From Daphnia pulex (taxonomy: Eukaryota > Arthropoda > Branchiopoda > Diplostraca > Daphniidae), in contig NC_060017.1 of NCBI RefSeq assembly GCF_021134715.1, positions 7,502,001 to 7,566,000 of the forward strand: a stretch of DNA of 64,000 nt, given 5' to 3'. Shown piece by piece: positions 28,624 to 42,176 of this stretch. The translations under genes were made by a program, and so were the position numbers. The notes below the pieces were generated by a model. That model worked only from the letters and a program-made list of their open reading frames with translations. It had not been told where the DNA came from and did not search any database. Positions within the stretch are counted from its first letter, which is position 1. Each line of letters starts with the position of its first letter.

Positions 28624-31600
28624 ATGTCCAGCTCTAAAAAGTCTCCTTTACCCACTCGAAGCCCTGCCCCTCGAAGGAAAATTGCTGCTGTGAAGAAACC
28701 TCTTACTGTTGAAGACGAAAGCACTTTATTCTGCATTATTAGAAATGGCAAAAGTTCTGTTCAGGTATTGAACCACCAAACTCCTCAATTAGAATAGTGT
28801 TTCTAAAAATTAATATTTATTCAATTACTGATTGCAGGAAACTGTAGATGACTGGATTGAACAGTACAAAGCTGATCGTGACTCAGGATTGCGTGCCATG
28901 ATGCAGTTCTTCATTAGTGCGTCTGGATGTCAAGGGAAAATAACCTCTCAAATGCAAAGTAGCATGGAATATGCTGCTATAATCCATCATATGACCGAAG
29001 AGTTTGATGAAGTAATATACTCTTTCCATTTGATTTCATCCATTATTTAACTGTTGATTTCATTTTGACTCATTAAATCCTTTAGGAAAGTGATGAGTAC
29101 CCGATAACTGGTCCACAATGGAAAAAATTTCGAAGCAACTTCTGTGACTTCGTTCAGACACTTGTGAAGCAATGCCAATATTCCATCATTTATGATCAGT
29201 ACCTAATGGATAATGTAATTTCGCTACTTACTAGTCTTTCTGATTCACAAGTAAGAGCGTTTCGTCATACTGCTACACTAGCTGGTAAACTTTATTTTAT
29301 ATAAATAGGTCATCTTCACTTAATGTCAAAATATTTGTTTTAGCTATGAAATTCATGACGGCGTTGGTTGAAGTGGCTTTGACTGTATCGATTCATCTTG
29401 ATAACACGTCTCGTCAGTATGAAGCAGAGCGGCAGAAAACTAGTGATGGACGAGCCAGTGATCGTCTCGAAGCGTTGCTTGCCAAACACCAAGAACTTGA
29501 AAAAAACATGGATGAAATTAAAGAAATGTTGACTTACACCTTCAAGTCGATTTTTGTCCATCGTTTCCGAGATACTGTTACCGATATTCGAGCCATTTGT
29601 ATGGCGGAAATTGGCATTTGGATGAGGCGGTTCCCCCAAAATTTCCTCGATGACTCCTACCTCAAGTATGTAGGGTGGAATTTGAATGACAAAGTTGGCG
29701 ATGTTCGTTTAAAATGTCTTCAAGCCCTCGAACCTCTTTATGCTTCAGAACAACTCAAGGGAAAATTGGAACTTTTCACCAGCAAATTTAAGGTGATTAT
29801 TTTTACCTAATTTTGCTTAACCAACCAACAATACTTTGAATTTTATGTATAGGATCGTGTCGTTTCGATGACACTAGACATAGATTGCGATGTCGCAGTT
29901 CAAGCTGTTCGTTCTGTCATCACTATTCACAAATACCATCGAGAAGTATTGTCAGATAAAGATTGCCAGGCTCTGTACTTGTTGGTCTTCTCTTCCCGTC
30001 GAGCCGTTGCGCAAGCTGCTGGTGAGTTTCTCAACGAGCGACTTTTAACACTCGATGAGACTAGTCCTCCGGCTCTACGTACTCACCGTGGCCAAATTAG
30101 ACAGCCCAGTACACCTCTCATTCGTCATTTGGTTGATTTTTTCTTTGAATCTGAGGTGAAATCACAATTAAGTTACAATTCAAATATTTTAATTAACAAA
30201 CATACTTCGTAGATGCCTGAACACGGAGCATATTTGGTCGACTCCCTCATTGATTCAAATGAAATGATGAAAGATTGGGAGTGCATGACGGATTTGTTAT
30301 TGGAAGATCCCGGGCCAGGCGAAGAGTCCTTAGATGATGAGCAAGAAACAAGTTTGATCGAACTGATGACATGTTGCATCAAACAAGCCGCGACTGGAGA
30401 GTCACCCGTTGGGCGCAAACCTGCAAGAAAGGTAACTGGCACATTATCCTTTACACGCGCATCATGCAAACACAATAATACGTGTGTGAATCTTGATTTT
30501 TTTTTCTTTTTAAGGTTACCACCCCGAAAGAAATCCACCAAGTCCAAGAAGATCGTGTTCGACTAACTGAACATTTTATACAAACCCTTCCTCTGTTACT
30601 CGGGAAATTTATTGCGGATCCTGAAAAAGTTGCAAACCTTCTGTTGATCCCTCAATTCTTCAATTTGGAAATCTACACTACCTCACGTCAAGAAGAGGTT
30701 ATTTTCTTTCATTAAGTGTATGAAATTGTACTCATTGGTTTCATGCTTAACTTCCTGTTTACAGAGCTTAGAATCTTTATTGCGTCTGATGAAAACTGTT
30801 GTCGAGCGACGCACCGAAACAAAAGTGCTTGAAAACTGTGCCAAAACATTGGAAGTTCTTTGTACTGAAGATCACGCCATCTACTCTCGATGTGACGTCA
30901 TAAGAAGTACTTTATTCGATTGTCTGGTTAAAAGATTGCGTGATGTTCTTAAAGAACCTGTAACCGCTGGTGTAAGTTTGCGGACTTATTATTTTTTTCT
31001 CGTTTATAGAAATAAGCTTAAACAGTTATATATATTTTTTGCAGGACAAAGATCAGGTGTTTGCCCTGGTATCAAGTTTGGAAAAAGTTGCCATCTTCAG
31101 TTCGTGTCACAATCTTGGACCATGGAAATTGTGGGATCCTCTGTTCAACGCTGTTCGAGAAGCTAACGACCCAAGCCGGTCTTTGCCACCTGAGGTAACA
31201 CATTATTCACCTGTTTATTTTCACGCAATAATACATGCTCAATGTTTTAGGCCATAAAACACTGCATTTCAGCCTGCTATTCTGCCATTTTATGGGAACT
31301 TCTACAGCTGGAAAACGGATCTCGACGAGGAACGTCTGCCAGCCAAAAACAAAAGCAACTGAGAGTTCATTTGGATGCCTACATTCCGTTGATGGCAGAG
31401 CTTGTCATCACTTCTAATTTTGCTCTCGTTAGAGATCAGGTTGGTCGTGTCAGTGTAGAAGTTTGTTACACCACCTTTAAATTTTCAATTTTTGCAGGCC
31501 TACATGTCGGTGTGCGATTTGCTAATCGTTTTTTCCAAAAAACTAGAGGGCAATCCTCTATTAAGACCGGTTGTGTATCAGCCTGATCGTGACCTTCAAC

Positions 31601-32733
31601 AAACTCTAAACAATTTCATTCAGAAATACGTGTTTGTTGAAGAGGAGGACGAAGAAATCGACGAAGAAACTAAAGTTGAAGTATTGCACAAACGCCGCGG
31701 CTACCTGTCTAACTTCTGCAAGCTGGTTGCTTACAACGTCTTGCCCATACAAACTGCGGCAGATGTTTTCCGACACTACGTGAAGTATGACGATTACGGT
31801 GACATCATTAAGATGATGTTGGGAAAAGCCCGAGAGATCAACAAAGTTATCTGTGCCAGGACTATGGTTATTAGTCTCTCCATGGTTTTTCGTGATTTCA
31901 GTAGAGCTGCCGGAAGTCGTATTGATCGACAATCAGAAGAGTTTTTGAGCGTCAAGGTAATTTACCCATCTCAGAGTGTAAACTATCGTCAATATTTAAC
32001 AAATGATTTTCTACGTAGGAATTGGCTAAAAGATTTGTGCTTTCTTTTGGACTGGACGCGGTAAAAAATCGCGAAGCCATCACCGCCCTCCATAGAGATG
32101 CCATTCTTTTTGCCATCAACCCACTCAAGAATCCCAATGATCCAACTGGCCCTCCTCCTAATTTAGCGTTTCTTGTAATTGCCGCCGAGTTTACCAAAAA
32201 ACTGCTGGAACAAGACAAAAAAACGGTCCTACAGTTTCTGGACCGAGTGCTGACAATGGGAACGCCTTCATCTCGCGGCGAAGAATGGCAACCTCTCATC
32301 TTGTACCGCAATTCCTTGGCTCCGCAGACGGCTCGGCGTGCCTACGGAAGGCCTCGACGCGATGCAGGTATGACTAGAATCTTTTTTAAACGAAATACGA
32401 TTAGAAACTTAAGTTTGCGCGTAATTTTAAATGGAAAGGGGCTTTAGAAAACCTCTTTGTTTGGTTTACAACCTTTTTTTTGGTCTACCTAATTTTTGGA
32501 TGTAACGGTAAAAAATCAAGTGTGAAATGCACCCAAACTTTTGCCTTCGTTCAATCTTGCACGACTTATCGGTTCGTCGTGTCTGCAATTGTCGATTGAA
32601 TTGGCGTTATCTGACATAATTCAATGAGCGCCTCGATATTGATGCGAGTTCAATTTTATTTGTAGGTGGGGACGACGGTGAAATCGCTGATGATAACGAC
32701 GATGCCGGATCAGATCAAGAAATGGCTGAATAA
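28624..32733 (+). CDS. Cohesin subunit SA / STAG (stromalin, Scc3)
   Basis: STAG binds the Scc1/Rad21 subunit of the cohesin ring and supports sister-chromatid cohesion and loop formation in the nucleus. Thirteen exons (28624-28764, 28839-29011, 29086-29284, 29344-29792, 29853-30155, 30213-30431, 30515-30697, 30765-30972, 31045-31194, 31251-31439, 31498-31956, 32019-32367, 32666-32733) join to 1029 aa. The N-terminal tail is basic. The stromalin-conserved domain lies at about residues 240-325 ([66 protein letters not shown]) with HEAT-type helices after it ([20 protein letters not shown]). It ends in an acidic tail ([17 protein letters not shown]). It is shorter than vertebrate STAG1/2 (about 1260 aa), mostly by a shorter C terminus. 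Two broken copies lie 1-2 kb upstream. Confidence 0.95.
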
Positions 32734-33302
32734 TACGTATTTCCTTTGGTTTTCTTTTGCATAAAAATGTTTACACTTAATTGATTTTGCAGTTATTATC
32801 TCGTTATTCGGAAAAATTAATGTTGCCGTTTCGTCAAGACGTTCTCCAACTTAATTGCATTTCCTTTTGTCGGCAAGTCTTCTATGATTGTTTGATTTCC
32901 CCCGTTTTTGTCTTCTTTTAAAATAACATAGAAAAGTAACAACGAAATAAAAAACAAAGAAATCGCGCTTTCGTTTCTCCGACTTGCTACAATCATCACA
33001 ATAATGGTTGCGATATTTCCTTTAGAGATTATTAGCTAAATATTTTGAGATCGAAAAATGAGTTCCCTGCTTCCATTCTGCTATCCCCCAAAGTGATTTA
33101 TCAAATATTAAGTAGGCTCGAACCGTACAGAAAATTTTATGTCTTCTCTTAAAATAGGCCGCAACATCCTAAAACACAATATATGTGTCAGCCTTAGCTT
33201 GACCGATTTATTTCCTACCATTGGGCAACCAATGATTTAGGCATTAGCTGATCTGTCAAAAAAATTCTTTCTTCAACTTAACTTGATCGTTTTTTCTGCG
33301 AC

Positions 33303-33350
33303 CGACGTGTACTCGAGTACACGTCGTGTATTGTAAGCATCAAAAGGGGG
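33303..33350 (+). repeat. 24-bp perfect palindrome fused to a dispersed repeat
   Basis: 33303-33326 is a perfect palindrome centred on CTCGAG with ACACGTC arms. Its right half continues into the same 'gtattg.aagcatcaaaagg' sequence seen at 26757-26790. Beyond the G run the two copies diverge. Confidence 0.8.
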
Positions 33351-36300
33351 GCTGTAAAGTACTTTACATATACATAGTGAAGGGAAGAGTACTCAGTCAC
33401 TTCGTCTTGAAATTCAGAATTTCTGTCGAAAAGCAAAAGTGTAAATTTGAACTCCCAACTTTGTGTTCAAATTATAGGAAATGTGTAAATTATTGATTAC
33501 AATCCACCAAGCCGCATAGGATCGATTTTTTTTAAACGGGAACGAGACGAAGTCTGATCCTAGGGAAGCATAATCAGGTCGGTTTCTCATGCAAAAATCC
33601 AGTATATACTACACCAAAAGCAATGTAATAAAAACCTTCAAAGGAATAGCGAACCCTGTACTGTGCTAAAATAATGATCCACTCGGAAAATCAATTCAAA
33701 ATCTTTTTGTAAAAATTCAATTTTTGCTTCTGACAGGAGCCGCAATGAATAATCGGATTTGTTATTAAAAAACGTAAAATTACAATTTATAATAAGGAAG
33801 AGGAGGAGAGGTGTTTGAAATTCGACTGCGTTTATTAATATTATGGGGACCCGCGTTGACGATCTAATTAATTTGGTAGCGTCGGGAAGTGACACTGAAA
33901 CAGCGCGTCGGCTGGTTATATGTAAAAGGACGTGATCAATACATTTTCTCCAGTTTATACGCTCGTTCAGATGCCATGTCGTTCGGCTAGTAGGCAGGAG
34001 GTGGATCACTCACGCTACGTTGCGTGGCGATCAAGTTAACCCGAATGGCCAGCAGATGGCAAACATCCAATCGATGGAGATTACTCAAGTGCCATCGTTA
34101 CGCAATTGTTGTTTTAAAAACAAAACAAAAAAAATGTAGAAAATATTGACCGTTGCTTCGAACATGTCCTGCCTAACTTTCCCCAGCTCAATCTAAGTGT
34201 ACCATCACTGAATGTTCGATTTCCCATATTAAAATGCTCGACTGTCGATAGCAAAATATAATGGCCTCGTCTAGAAAACAAGACACGTCTCTCAGTTATT
34301 CGAAAGTTTGTTTAAGGGTTTGAACTAATAGATCTCGACACAACGAATCGTTTGAACAATCAGCTGTAATGGTATCATCAGTAGTGGCTTGTTAAAGCCG
34401 TCATTGTTGCCATGTAAATTGGGTAAAAATAAAGTGCAAGATGGATGGGCTACTGAGCGATGCGACTGTACAGTTTTTGTTGCTCTGCACATTGTGTGCG
34501 AGCGAATAAAAGAAGAGAGAAAAACAAAAAAAGAAAGATAAAGCCTAAAAAATCCACCAAAAGACCTGGGAGCCCCAGCTGTACAACCGACACCATAAGA
34601 CCGGCTGCTGACTGGACAAAAGGCTATGTTGCTCCGCTCCAACTGACTTTGGGGGAACCGTGTAGTATATTCCAGTCCCATCCGCTGGATCTTTTGTGGA
34701 GCCAGTTAAAACACACACGCACTGGTTTTGTCTATTAATAGATAAAAACTTACTGCCGAGTCCGACCACATCTCTACGCTGATGCTGGCCAAGAAGAAGA
34801 AGAGGCAGATAAACTTGAAGCCTGGACGTGTGTAAACACAAATGATGATTATAGGTTGGTCGATTTTTTTCTCTTTTTGTCTTGTTTTCTTTATAATGAG
34901 CGTTAAGCGTGTTGCATACAAATCAATAGAAGGCATCGAAGCATGGCTAAGTAGATTCGGCTGAGGGATTTCGCCAGTTAAAAATGACGACTCTATATTA
35001 CGGTGCTGGCTAAATAGCTGTAAGGCGTGGGTACGCGCGTGTATAATATATGTGCTCTTTGGCAAAGGATCGATATTTGAGCCGCCACCACCACTACCGC
35101 TGCTGCTGCACTGGCGGCAGTCAACGAGATACTTACGGATGGCGTGCATCGCGCTCGTCCGCCGTCGGGATCAATACTGGAACTGGGCTCTATTCTACCC
35201 CTCTCTTTCGCTGACTTTATAGTTCCACTTCCAATCGTCGACTATTTTTCATACATAACAGCATTCTTCCGGCAGCCAGGGATTGTTGACCTTTTTAGTA
35301 ACAGTATTATTATATTGAAATGTTGTTTATATGCAGACGATTGGTTTTATTTTGTCCAATAATGAAAAATAAAAAACCACGAACGTTAAAAGTCCAGGGG
35401 CGTTATTCGTTATGGCATCTGGGTGATTTAGAATGTCTCTATTTATAAGCCCACAAGTCTTAGGTAAGACGGTGGAATACCTAAAAATGAAAAATAACGA
35501 AAATTCGGGAAAACCCAAACAAAAAATCAAGATTGAACACCGCGTCACTTTAGTATAACATAAAGGGCCTTTCGAGTATTTTTAAGAAGAAGATGCGGCG
35601 ACAGTAGCAGCAATGTTTCAAACATTTTTTCCCCTTCTGTTTCTAGAGGGATTTCTCGTTGTTGTTTGTATGTATCTCGTCCTAAGGAACATTTTTCCTT
35701 TTCCTGGTCCTTAAAGGTATTTATATCACACACGACCGATGTACTGCTGAGCCCTATCGTGTGTATAAGCTACAGCAGGAGTAGTGATGGTGGCACGCGC
35801 GTGACTTTGAAAATAAAAGAGGCCCCCTCATCCGCTCCTTTTTTTCTAGCTCCTATCCAGCAGCTAGCCCAGAGCAGTGTATCAAGTCGCATATATATAC
35901 TGGGGAAAGAAGGGGGCCCCCCTTTCACGACAAACATCTTCTCCGTCTGTGTGTGTGTTTGTAGCCTCCTCTGTATATATGCTGAGCTGAGAGGATTCAA
36001 GTTCAAAAAATAGCCTTGCAGCTCGCCAGAACCGCTCTCTCATGAATGTCTACAATTTCCTCCACCTCTCCTTATAGTATAGTAGTGTTGTATCCCCCGT
36101 TCTGGGTAGCGACCAACCTGCTCTCTCTGTCAAGATGTCCAGGGCTCATCCAGTTTGGCACTCGCTATAGACCCTCTTCTTCTTCTTTTCAATATTCTCT
36201 GCTGCTTCTTAGTAGAGATAGCGGAGAAACATGTCAATCGATTCGGGAAGTATAGACTGGTTGATCAATCCTTCCATTTTTTGTTGAGCGTCTGGAGGAT

Positions 36301-37779
36301 ATATCCTGCAGGAATGGACTCAGACGATGTATCGATTATCTCTACCGCCTTCCCCAAAGTGCAGACAAAGAGGTGGGCGAAACGCTACACACACACACAG
36401 TATAAGAAAAAAGTAAAAAAAAAAACACACATGTGCAAACCAGCGTGACTGGGAAATCCAGGGAATCGAAAAAATCGGATGAGAGGTCGTTGGGAAACGG
36501 AAGCCCACTCTCTATCGTTTTGCAAAAAGGACCGTGTACAAGAGGAAGCCAACGACGGATAGTTCTGATCCTTTTTAGTGTGTGTCTTCCCAATGGCCGC
36601 TGTCTCGGATGGTACACACAATATAGACAACGCTATATACCGTACTATGTACAACCATAAAGGAGCAATCGAAAGTTCTTATAGCTACTACATCAGAGAT
36701 TCACAGATGAAGCCACACCAACAATATGAGTGTCTGTATAATTCTTCTTCACCTTTTCACACATACTACTCATCATCCCTCGCTAATTTACAAGAGTTCA
36801 AACAAGAAAGAATGTACGAAAAGTTCTTGTTCATTTTCTGCAGGGTTCTCTAGCTATGTCGTCGACGTGCTAGATGTGTACAGTCACGACATTATTGATT
36901 ATTTCTCCCACGACACACAAAAATGCCGTGTATATGCCCAGAAATATGGGGAAACTTATTACGAGAAATGCAGGCAGAGCTTTTGTTTCGAATAATGTTT
37001 AGATATATGGGTATATACGTGGATTGAATTGATCAAACACGAGAGATAATTGCCGGGCTGCGTGCCAATGAGCCGATATTTCAAAATCGGACGAGCTCAC
37101 CTGATCACTGTATAGATGGAGACAACATGGCGCTGCCCAATAATTGTATAAACACACACATCCGCGTGATTGTAATTGTGGAGATTATAATTTGTTGTTT
37201 CTTCTGTTTCGGAGCCAAACGACAGTCTCTCAGGGTATTGTTGTCACGTTATTTTGCCAAGAACCTCGCTTCATGTATGTGTGCCCAGAGAGCCCGGCTA
37301 AAATTGGATCACCGGGAAAAACTTATAATATTCTTTTTTTGGTTTTCTTTTCATTTTACCCTCGGCTCGGCTCGAGTCCCCCCCTACTATAACTAAATGA
37401 CAAATAACTGCGAGGCCACCCCCTCCAGCATATTTGGATTTGGTCAGCTCGTCGTATATTTAATCTGATTCTCGAAATAAATGGATGAGATTAATTCTCA
37501 ATCAAGGAATTTCGCCCTTTCGACTGTTGCCAGAAAAACGCACGTCGTAATATACGGGATCACGAGCAAAATTGATTCGGACCGCAGTTTCCATCATCCA
37601 TCGGTTGCTGCAGACTGCGTCGTTGCCGTCATTCTAAAAATCCATTTTTATTCTTTTCTTTTCTTTCTTCTTCTTATTTCCTTTCTTCTAGATTTTTGCT
37701 TGTTTGCCTTTCTTTTCGCTCTGCTGGGCGAATGCCGCTCCTTCCAATATCTGGCACAGGATTGGTTCCCCAACGTCTG

Positions 37780-37787
37780 TGACGTCA
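37780..37787. promoter_or_regulatory. CRE-type palindrome upstream of arginine kinase
   Basis: TGACGTCA, the full CREB/ATF consensus octamer, lies about 850 bp before the arginine kinase start codon. A short hairpin follows at about 37853-37881 (CCGAGTCG...CGACTCGG). Function is inferred from the motif and its position only. Confidence 0.35.
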
Positions 37788-38635
37788 GCAACGCCCGGGA
37801 AAGGAGCGCGAAATGGCGCTGTTGTCGGAAGGATCCCCCCATCCCTCTCCGACCGAGTCGACTTGCTTTTAACCGACTCGGATCCTCTTCACTCTGTGTC
37901 GGTGATCACTACTGTTCGCTCCGCAGGCAAGTCTCTCCTCTCTACTACTACTCACATTTTCAATCCTATTTTAGTTTAGTTCTTTTTTGGGGGGGTTAGT
38001 CTTCAATTGGCTTATTGAGTTTTTGGGGAATTTGATCTTTTGAATTTGACACTTGAAAGGATTGCTGGTTCGACAATGCATTCCTTTGGCAGATCTAGTG
38101 CTGATTGGTTCATGTGATTTGGTATAGGAAACATGGTGACTACTGTTTGAATTTTGAAACCGACCCAACGTTTGAATGTCGTTATTCGAGTTGTTTGATG
38201 CGGAAGTGAGGCAGTTAATATGGTAGGGTATAGTCGATATTAAGTGTGAAAAGGGATCCATGTCGAGGATGTTGCGTCAGTATATTTCGATTCGTGCGTA
38301 TAGATTTACGGTTGATTGAATTAAAAGCAGGGGGTGGGTGTCATGTTCATTTTGCCAAGTGAGGCTCGGCGCCTTTTTCCGCCCACGGTGGCGCTTTTCT
38401 TTTGTGTTTTGTCGTTGATAGAATTTTGCCCGCAGGTGGGTTGTCATTCGGGGCACGTAGACCTTTCTCCGACGACACCCCCTGGAGAAAAAGAATTCTG
38501 TTTAAATACTGAAAATTCCGGCGAGATGAGTGGAATGCGAATGGTTGAAAAAATTAAGACGACAGTTGTCGAATGAGTAATTGATTTTTTGGAATTGAAT
38601 TGCAGATTCCTCTTCGAGTTCCTCCTTGTATCAAA

Positions 38636-40019
38636 ATGGTTGACGCTGCCGTATCCGAGAAATTGGAAGCTGGATTCCAGAAGCTCCAGGAAGCCACCAA
38701 CTGCAAGTCTCTGTTGAAGAAGCACCTCACCCGTGAGATCTTTGACAAGATCAAGGACCTGAAGACATCCTTTGGATCCACTCTTCTGGATGTCATCCAG
38801 TCTGGTAAGTCTTCATTAAAATCTGATCATTCAACGGGCAAAAACACCCAACTTCAGTAACATAAACTTAAATGCTAAAATGTTAATTTAAATGAAGGTG
38901 TTGAGAACTTGGACTCTGGATTCGGTGTCTACGCCCCGGATGCTGAGGCCTACAGCGTCTTCAATGATCTGTTCGAACCCATGATCTGCGACTACCACAC
39001 CGGATTCAAGCCCGGAGATGCCCACCCACCCAGGGACTTTGGTGATCTCGAGACTTTCGGCAACTTGGATCCCGAGGTAAATCGAATCATCTTTTGTTTT
39101 CATTGATTTAAGTTGAAATTTGATTGTTTTAAATTGAAACGGAATTCAGGGCGCTTTCATCGTCTCCACCCGCGTCCGTTGCGGTCGCTCCTTGGCCGGC
39201 TATGCTTTCAACCCCTGCTTGACTGAGGCCAACTACAAGGAGATGGAAGAGAAAGTCGTCGCCAGCTTGTCCAGCTTGGAAGGCGAACTCAAGGGAACTT
39301 ATTTCCCCTTGACTGGCATGACCAAGGAGGTCCAGACCCAGCTCATCCAGGATCGTTTCCTCTTCAAGGAAGGAGATCGTTTCCTCCAGGTATATTCCAA
39401 CAGTCCCATTTGTTCATTCGGGTATTGGATTATGAATTTTTATTTAATTATCATTTCAGGCTGCCAACGCTTGCCGCTACTGGCCCACTGGCCGTGGTAT
39501 CTACCACAACGTCGACAAGACCTTCTTGGTCTGGTGCAATGAGGAAGATCACTTGCGCATCATCTCCATGCAGAAGGGTGGTGACTTGAAGGCCGTCTAC
39601 GCCCGCTTGGTCAACGCCATCAATGAAATCGAGAAGAGGATCCCCTTCTCTCACCACGACAAATACGGTTTCTTGACCTTCTGCCCGACCAACTTGGGCA
39701 CCACCATCCGCGCTTCCGTCCACATTGCGCTCCCCAAGTTGGCCGCCGATCTTGCCAAGCTCGAAGAGGCCGCCGGAAAGTTCAACCTCCAGGTACAACG
39801 ACATTTCAAAGAGACCCTTATTCATCAGCCATTTTAATGAATAAAACTGTAATTAATTCAATGTAGGTCCGTGGTACTGCTGGTGAACACACCGAAGCCG
39901 AGGGTGGTGTCTACGACATCTCCAACAAACGCCGCATGGGTCTGACTGAATACCAGGCCGTCAAGGAGATGTACGACGGTCTCCAGGAGCTCATCCGCAT
40001 GGAGAAGGAGGCTGCTTAA
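38636..40019 (+). CDS. Arginine kinase
   Basis: Transfers phosphate between ATP and arginine, buffering ATP in muscle and other high-demand tissue of arthropods; cytosolic. Five exons (38636-38804, 38898-39076, 39150-39389, 39460-39792, 39867-40019) join to 357 aa, the normal monomeric length. The N-terminal domain starts [17 protein letters not shown]. Diagnostic elements are [20 protein letters not shown] (the NEED motif) and [16 protein letters not shown], whose Cys is the reactive active-site cysteine. The C terminus is [19 protein letters not shown]. Codon use is GC-rich at third positions and clearly more biased than in neighbouring genes, as expected of a very highly expressed gene. 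The 5' UTR is interrupted by an intron ending at 38605. Confidence 0.98.
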
Positions 40020-42107
40020 ATAATAACTTAACTTTTTATGTCTCTACCAGCCCTTCTTAATGATAATATATAAACAATAATTACACCATTAGCCATGTTG
40101 TAAGACCTGCTTAAAAAGCGTGTTTGAACGAATCACTTATAGATGCGTCGGGGTTTCAGTTACGCCATCTATCATCTGAAAGCGCCGTCAATTTCAATTT
40201 TCTCTCTCCTTCTTCCTTAACTGTCTTCATATTTACGGTTGTTGTTGTTGTTGTTATTGGTACGTACACGGTGTGATATGGTTTAGCGACTGTCGAAAGA
40301 GTTTTTGAAGGCCAAACTCATTGCATCTGACGAATTGTATCTCTCATATGTGCTCGTGGGCGAGTTTGCGTTAGCGATGGGACGATTGGGAAGCCTCTGC
40401 ATCTGAATATTTTGATCAGAATCGCTCCTCGAAATTTCTGTCGTTTTGTTAGAGTCTGTAGCGCTTAATTGTTTATTGTCATCTACTCTAAATTGTAATG
40501 GATATCTCTTTGTGATATTTTTGTTACAATACCCCAGAGTGCGCTACAGGTCGCCCGACGTCGAGTGTGGATACATTTCGGAAGAGAAAGGAAGGCTCAA
40601 GAGATTTAAAAACATGGAGAAAGCCCGCGCATGAATATGTGATTTGATCAAAAACCGCAACAAAAAAAAAATGAGATAAAATGAAAAAATACACAGAATA
40701 CCATCCTGTCGTTATTCGAAAAATTGCCTTTTTTTTTTCCTCCCAATTTCATACGCCATTTAACATGATTGGTTTCCAACCGCCGGATTCTCACCAATTG
40801 ATCATAACGCTCGTTGACACAGCCATGTGAAAGATATAGCTTTCACTTCGCTTTCGATCTCTTTATTTATATGCCACTTTCTGGACGCGCGTGAACTAAA
40901 CGGCAACTAGTCATCCACTTGAGATTTTTTTTTCCTTTATGCATTGTAAAAATAAGCTCAGTTTATCCATATCAACGAAACCACGTGTGTATTTCTCTTA
41001 ATATTTACGGTGACAGGCCTTTTTGTTGTTGGTACACCCACGACGGGCCAACTTTCTCCAGTCGATCAAAACGGTATATTTTCCTTTTTTGCCAACTCGC
41101 TTGAGACAGACAACAACTAATGTTGTTTTCTCAATTTATATATTATTATTTAAAAAGTCTTCTATTTTCATCAGGAACCACAAAATAGCGATTCGATTCG
41201 CCCATATTCACCTCAGTGGATATTGCGCATTTATTCTGGTTCGTTTCGTTCCTCTTAATCAATAAAGTTGCGTGTTAATGACCTGACTTCTAAAACAGCA
41301 GAGAAATAAAAAGATGAAGACATGAAAATTCCAGCGTTTTCTCCAAAACGCTGGCGGGGCCATATGAAGCAGTTCAGTGCAAGAGTCACGGTTTCAAGTT
41401 TCGTTTCATGCTGGAGTCGTGTGAAATCTTCATTTTCATTCGTCACGACGCTCGTCGACGATAAGTAAAAAAGATCAAAGAAGAAAATCGTAACGTAGGC
41501 AAAGACCCGATAGATATCCGAAACAAGTTGAGAATCAAATTTTCGACGATGATTGTCGTGTCTGACCTCAATTGGCAATTGTCATCATGAGGAAGGCGAT
41601 TTATTTATATTGAAGTCGACAAGGATGTCGCATCACAAAAGGAGAATTCCTTGCTTGGCATGAGTATATCTATCCTTTTGTCTTCTTTCTATTCTACTTT
41701 TACTTCCAGAGGCGTGTGATGCAGGTTCTTATAGATTGGCGAGTTTCATTTTCTCCTGCTATAAGCTTCACAAACACAAAAAGAAGTTTCCTATCGCACA
41801 GGTTGCCCCGGGGGACTTTTGCTGCACGTATACTACACGGGAAAAAGCTGACAGAAGAAAACAAGGCAGTGAGAGTCTCTCCCACGAATCGCGTTAAAGG
41901 TGCGCTCCTAAAAGTAACAAGTTTTTGCTTTCTCGGCACTTGTGTGTAACACACACACAGAGTTAGCCGACACGGGCTGCCACGACGCCATGATGAGAGG
42001 GAGAAAAATTGTTAAAATGCTTTCTCCAACCGGGTCGGTGGTGGTAGTTATTCGACTGAAGGCGAACGAGCAACATCATCAGCTCTCTCTCTCTCTCTGA
42101 CTAAAGC
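40020..42107. other. Intergenic DNA; no gene seen
   Basis: Begins with the arginine kinase 3' UTR. A short (gtt)n tract lies near 40240-40255 and a (ct)n tract at about 42081-42099, just before the next TATA box. Open frames in between have no family resemblance. Confidence 0.5.
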
Positions 42108-42115
42108 TATAAAAG
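42108..42115 (+). promoter_or_regulatory. TATA box of the 42177-42969 gene
   Basis: TATAAAAG, 69 bp before the start codon, directly after a (ct)n tract. Confidence 0.75.
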
Positions 42116-42176
42116 TGCGTTATTCTCTCTCCCAACCGATCAAACAACCCGAGGGCGCTGAATAACCAGGAACAAG

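Larger units (their letters stand above)
32734..38635. other. Long intergenic/5' regulatory region before arginine kinase
   Basis: About 5.9 kb. It includes the STAG 3' flank, a dispersed repeat (33303-33350), CT-rich and CA-type low-complexity DNA (about 35830-36430), and a full CRE-type octamer near 37780. The last part very likely holds the 5' UTR exon(s) and first intron of arginine kinase, because a pyrimidine-rich acceptor 'ttgcag' at 38600-38605 precedes the start codon by 30 bp. No coding exon chain is supported; many long open frames here are unconserved-looking and overlap on both strands. Confidence 0.55.

Noticed and set aside
34325-37999. Many 60-170 codon open frames upstream of arginine kinase
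   Set aside because: They overlap on both strands, are rich in low-complexity Ser/Phe/Leu from CT-rich DNA, and show no domain, signal or exon logic.
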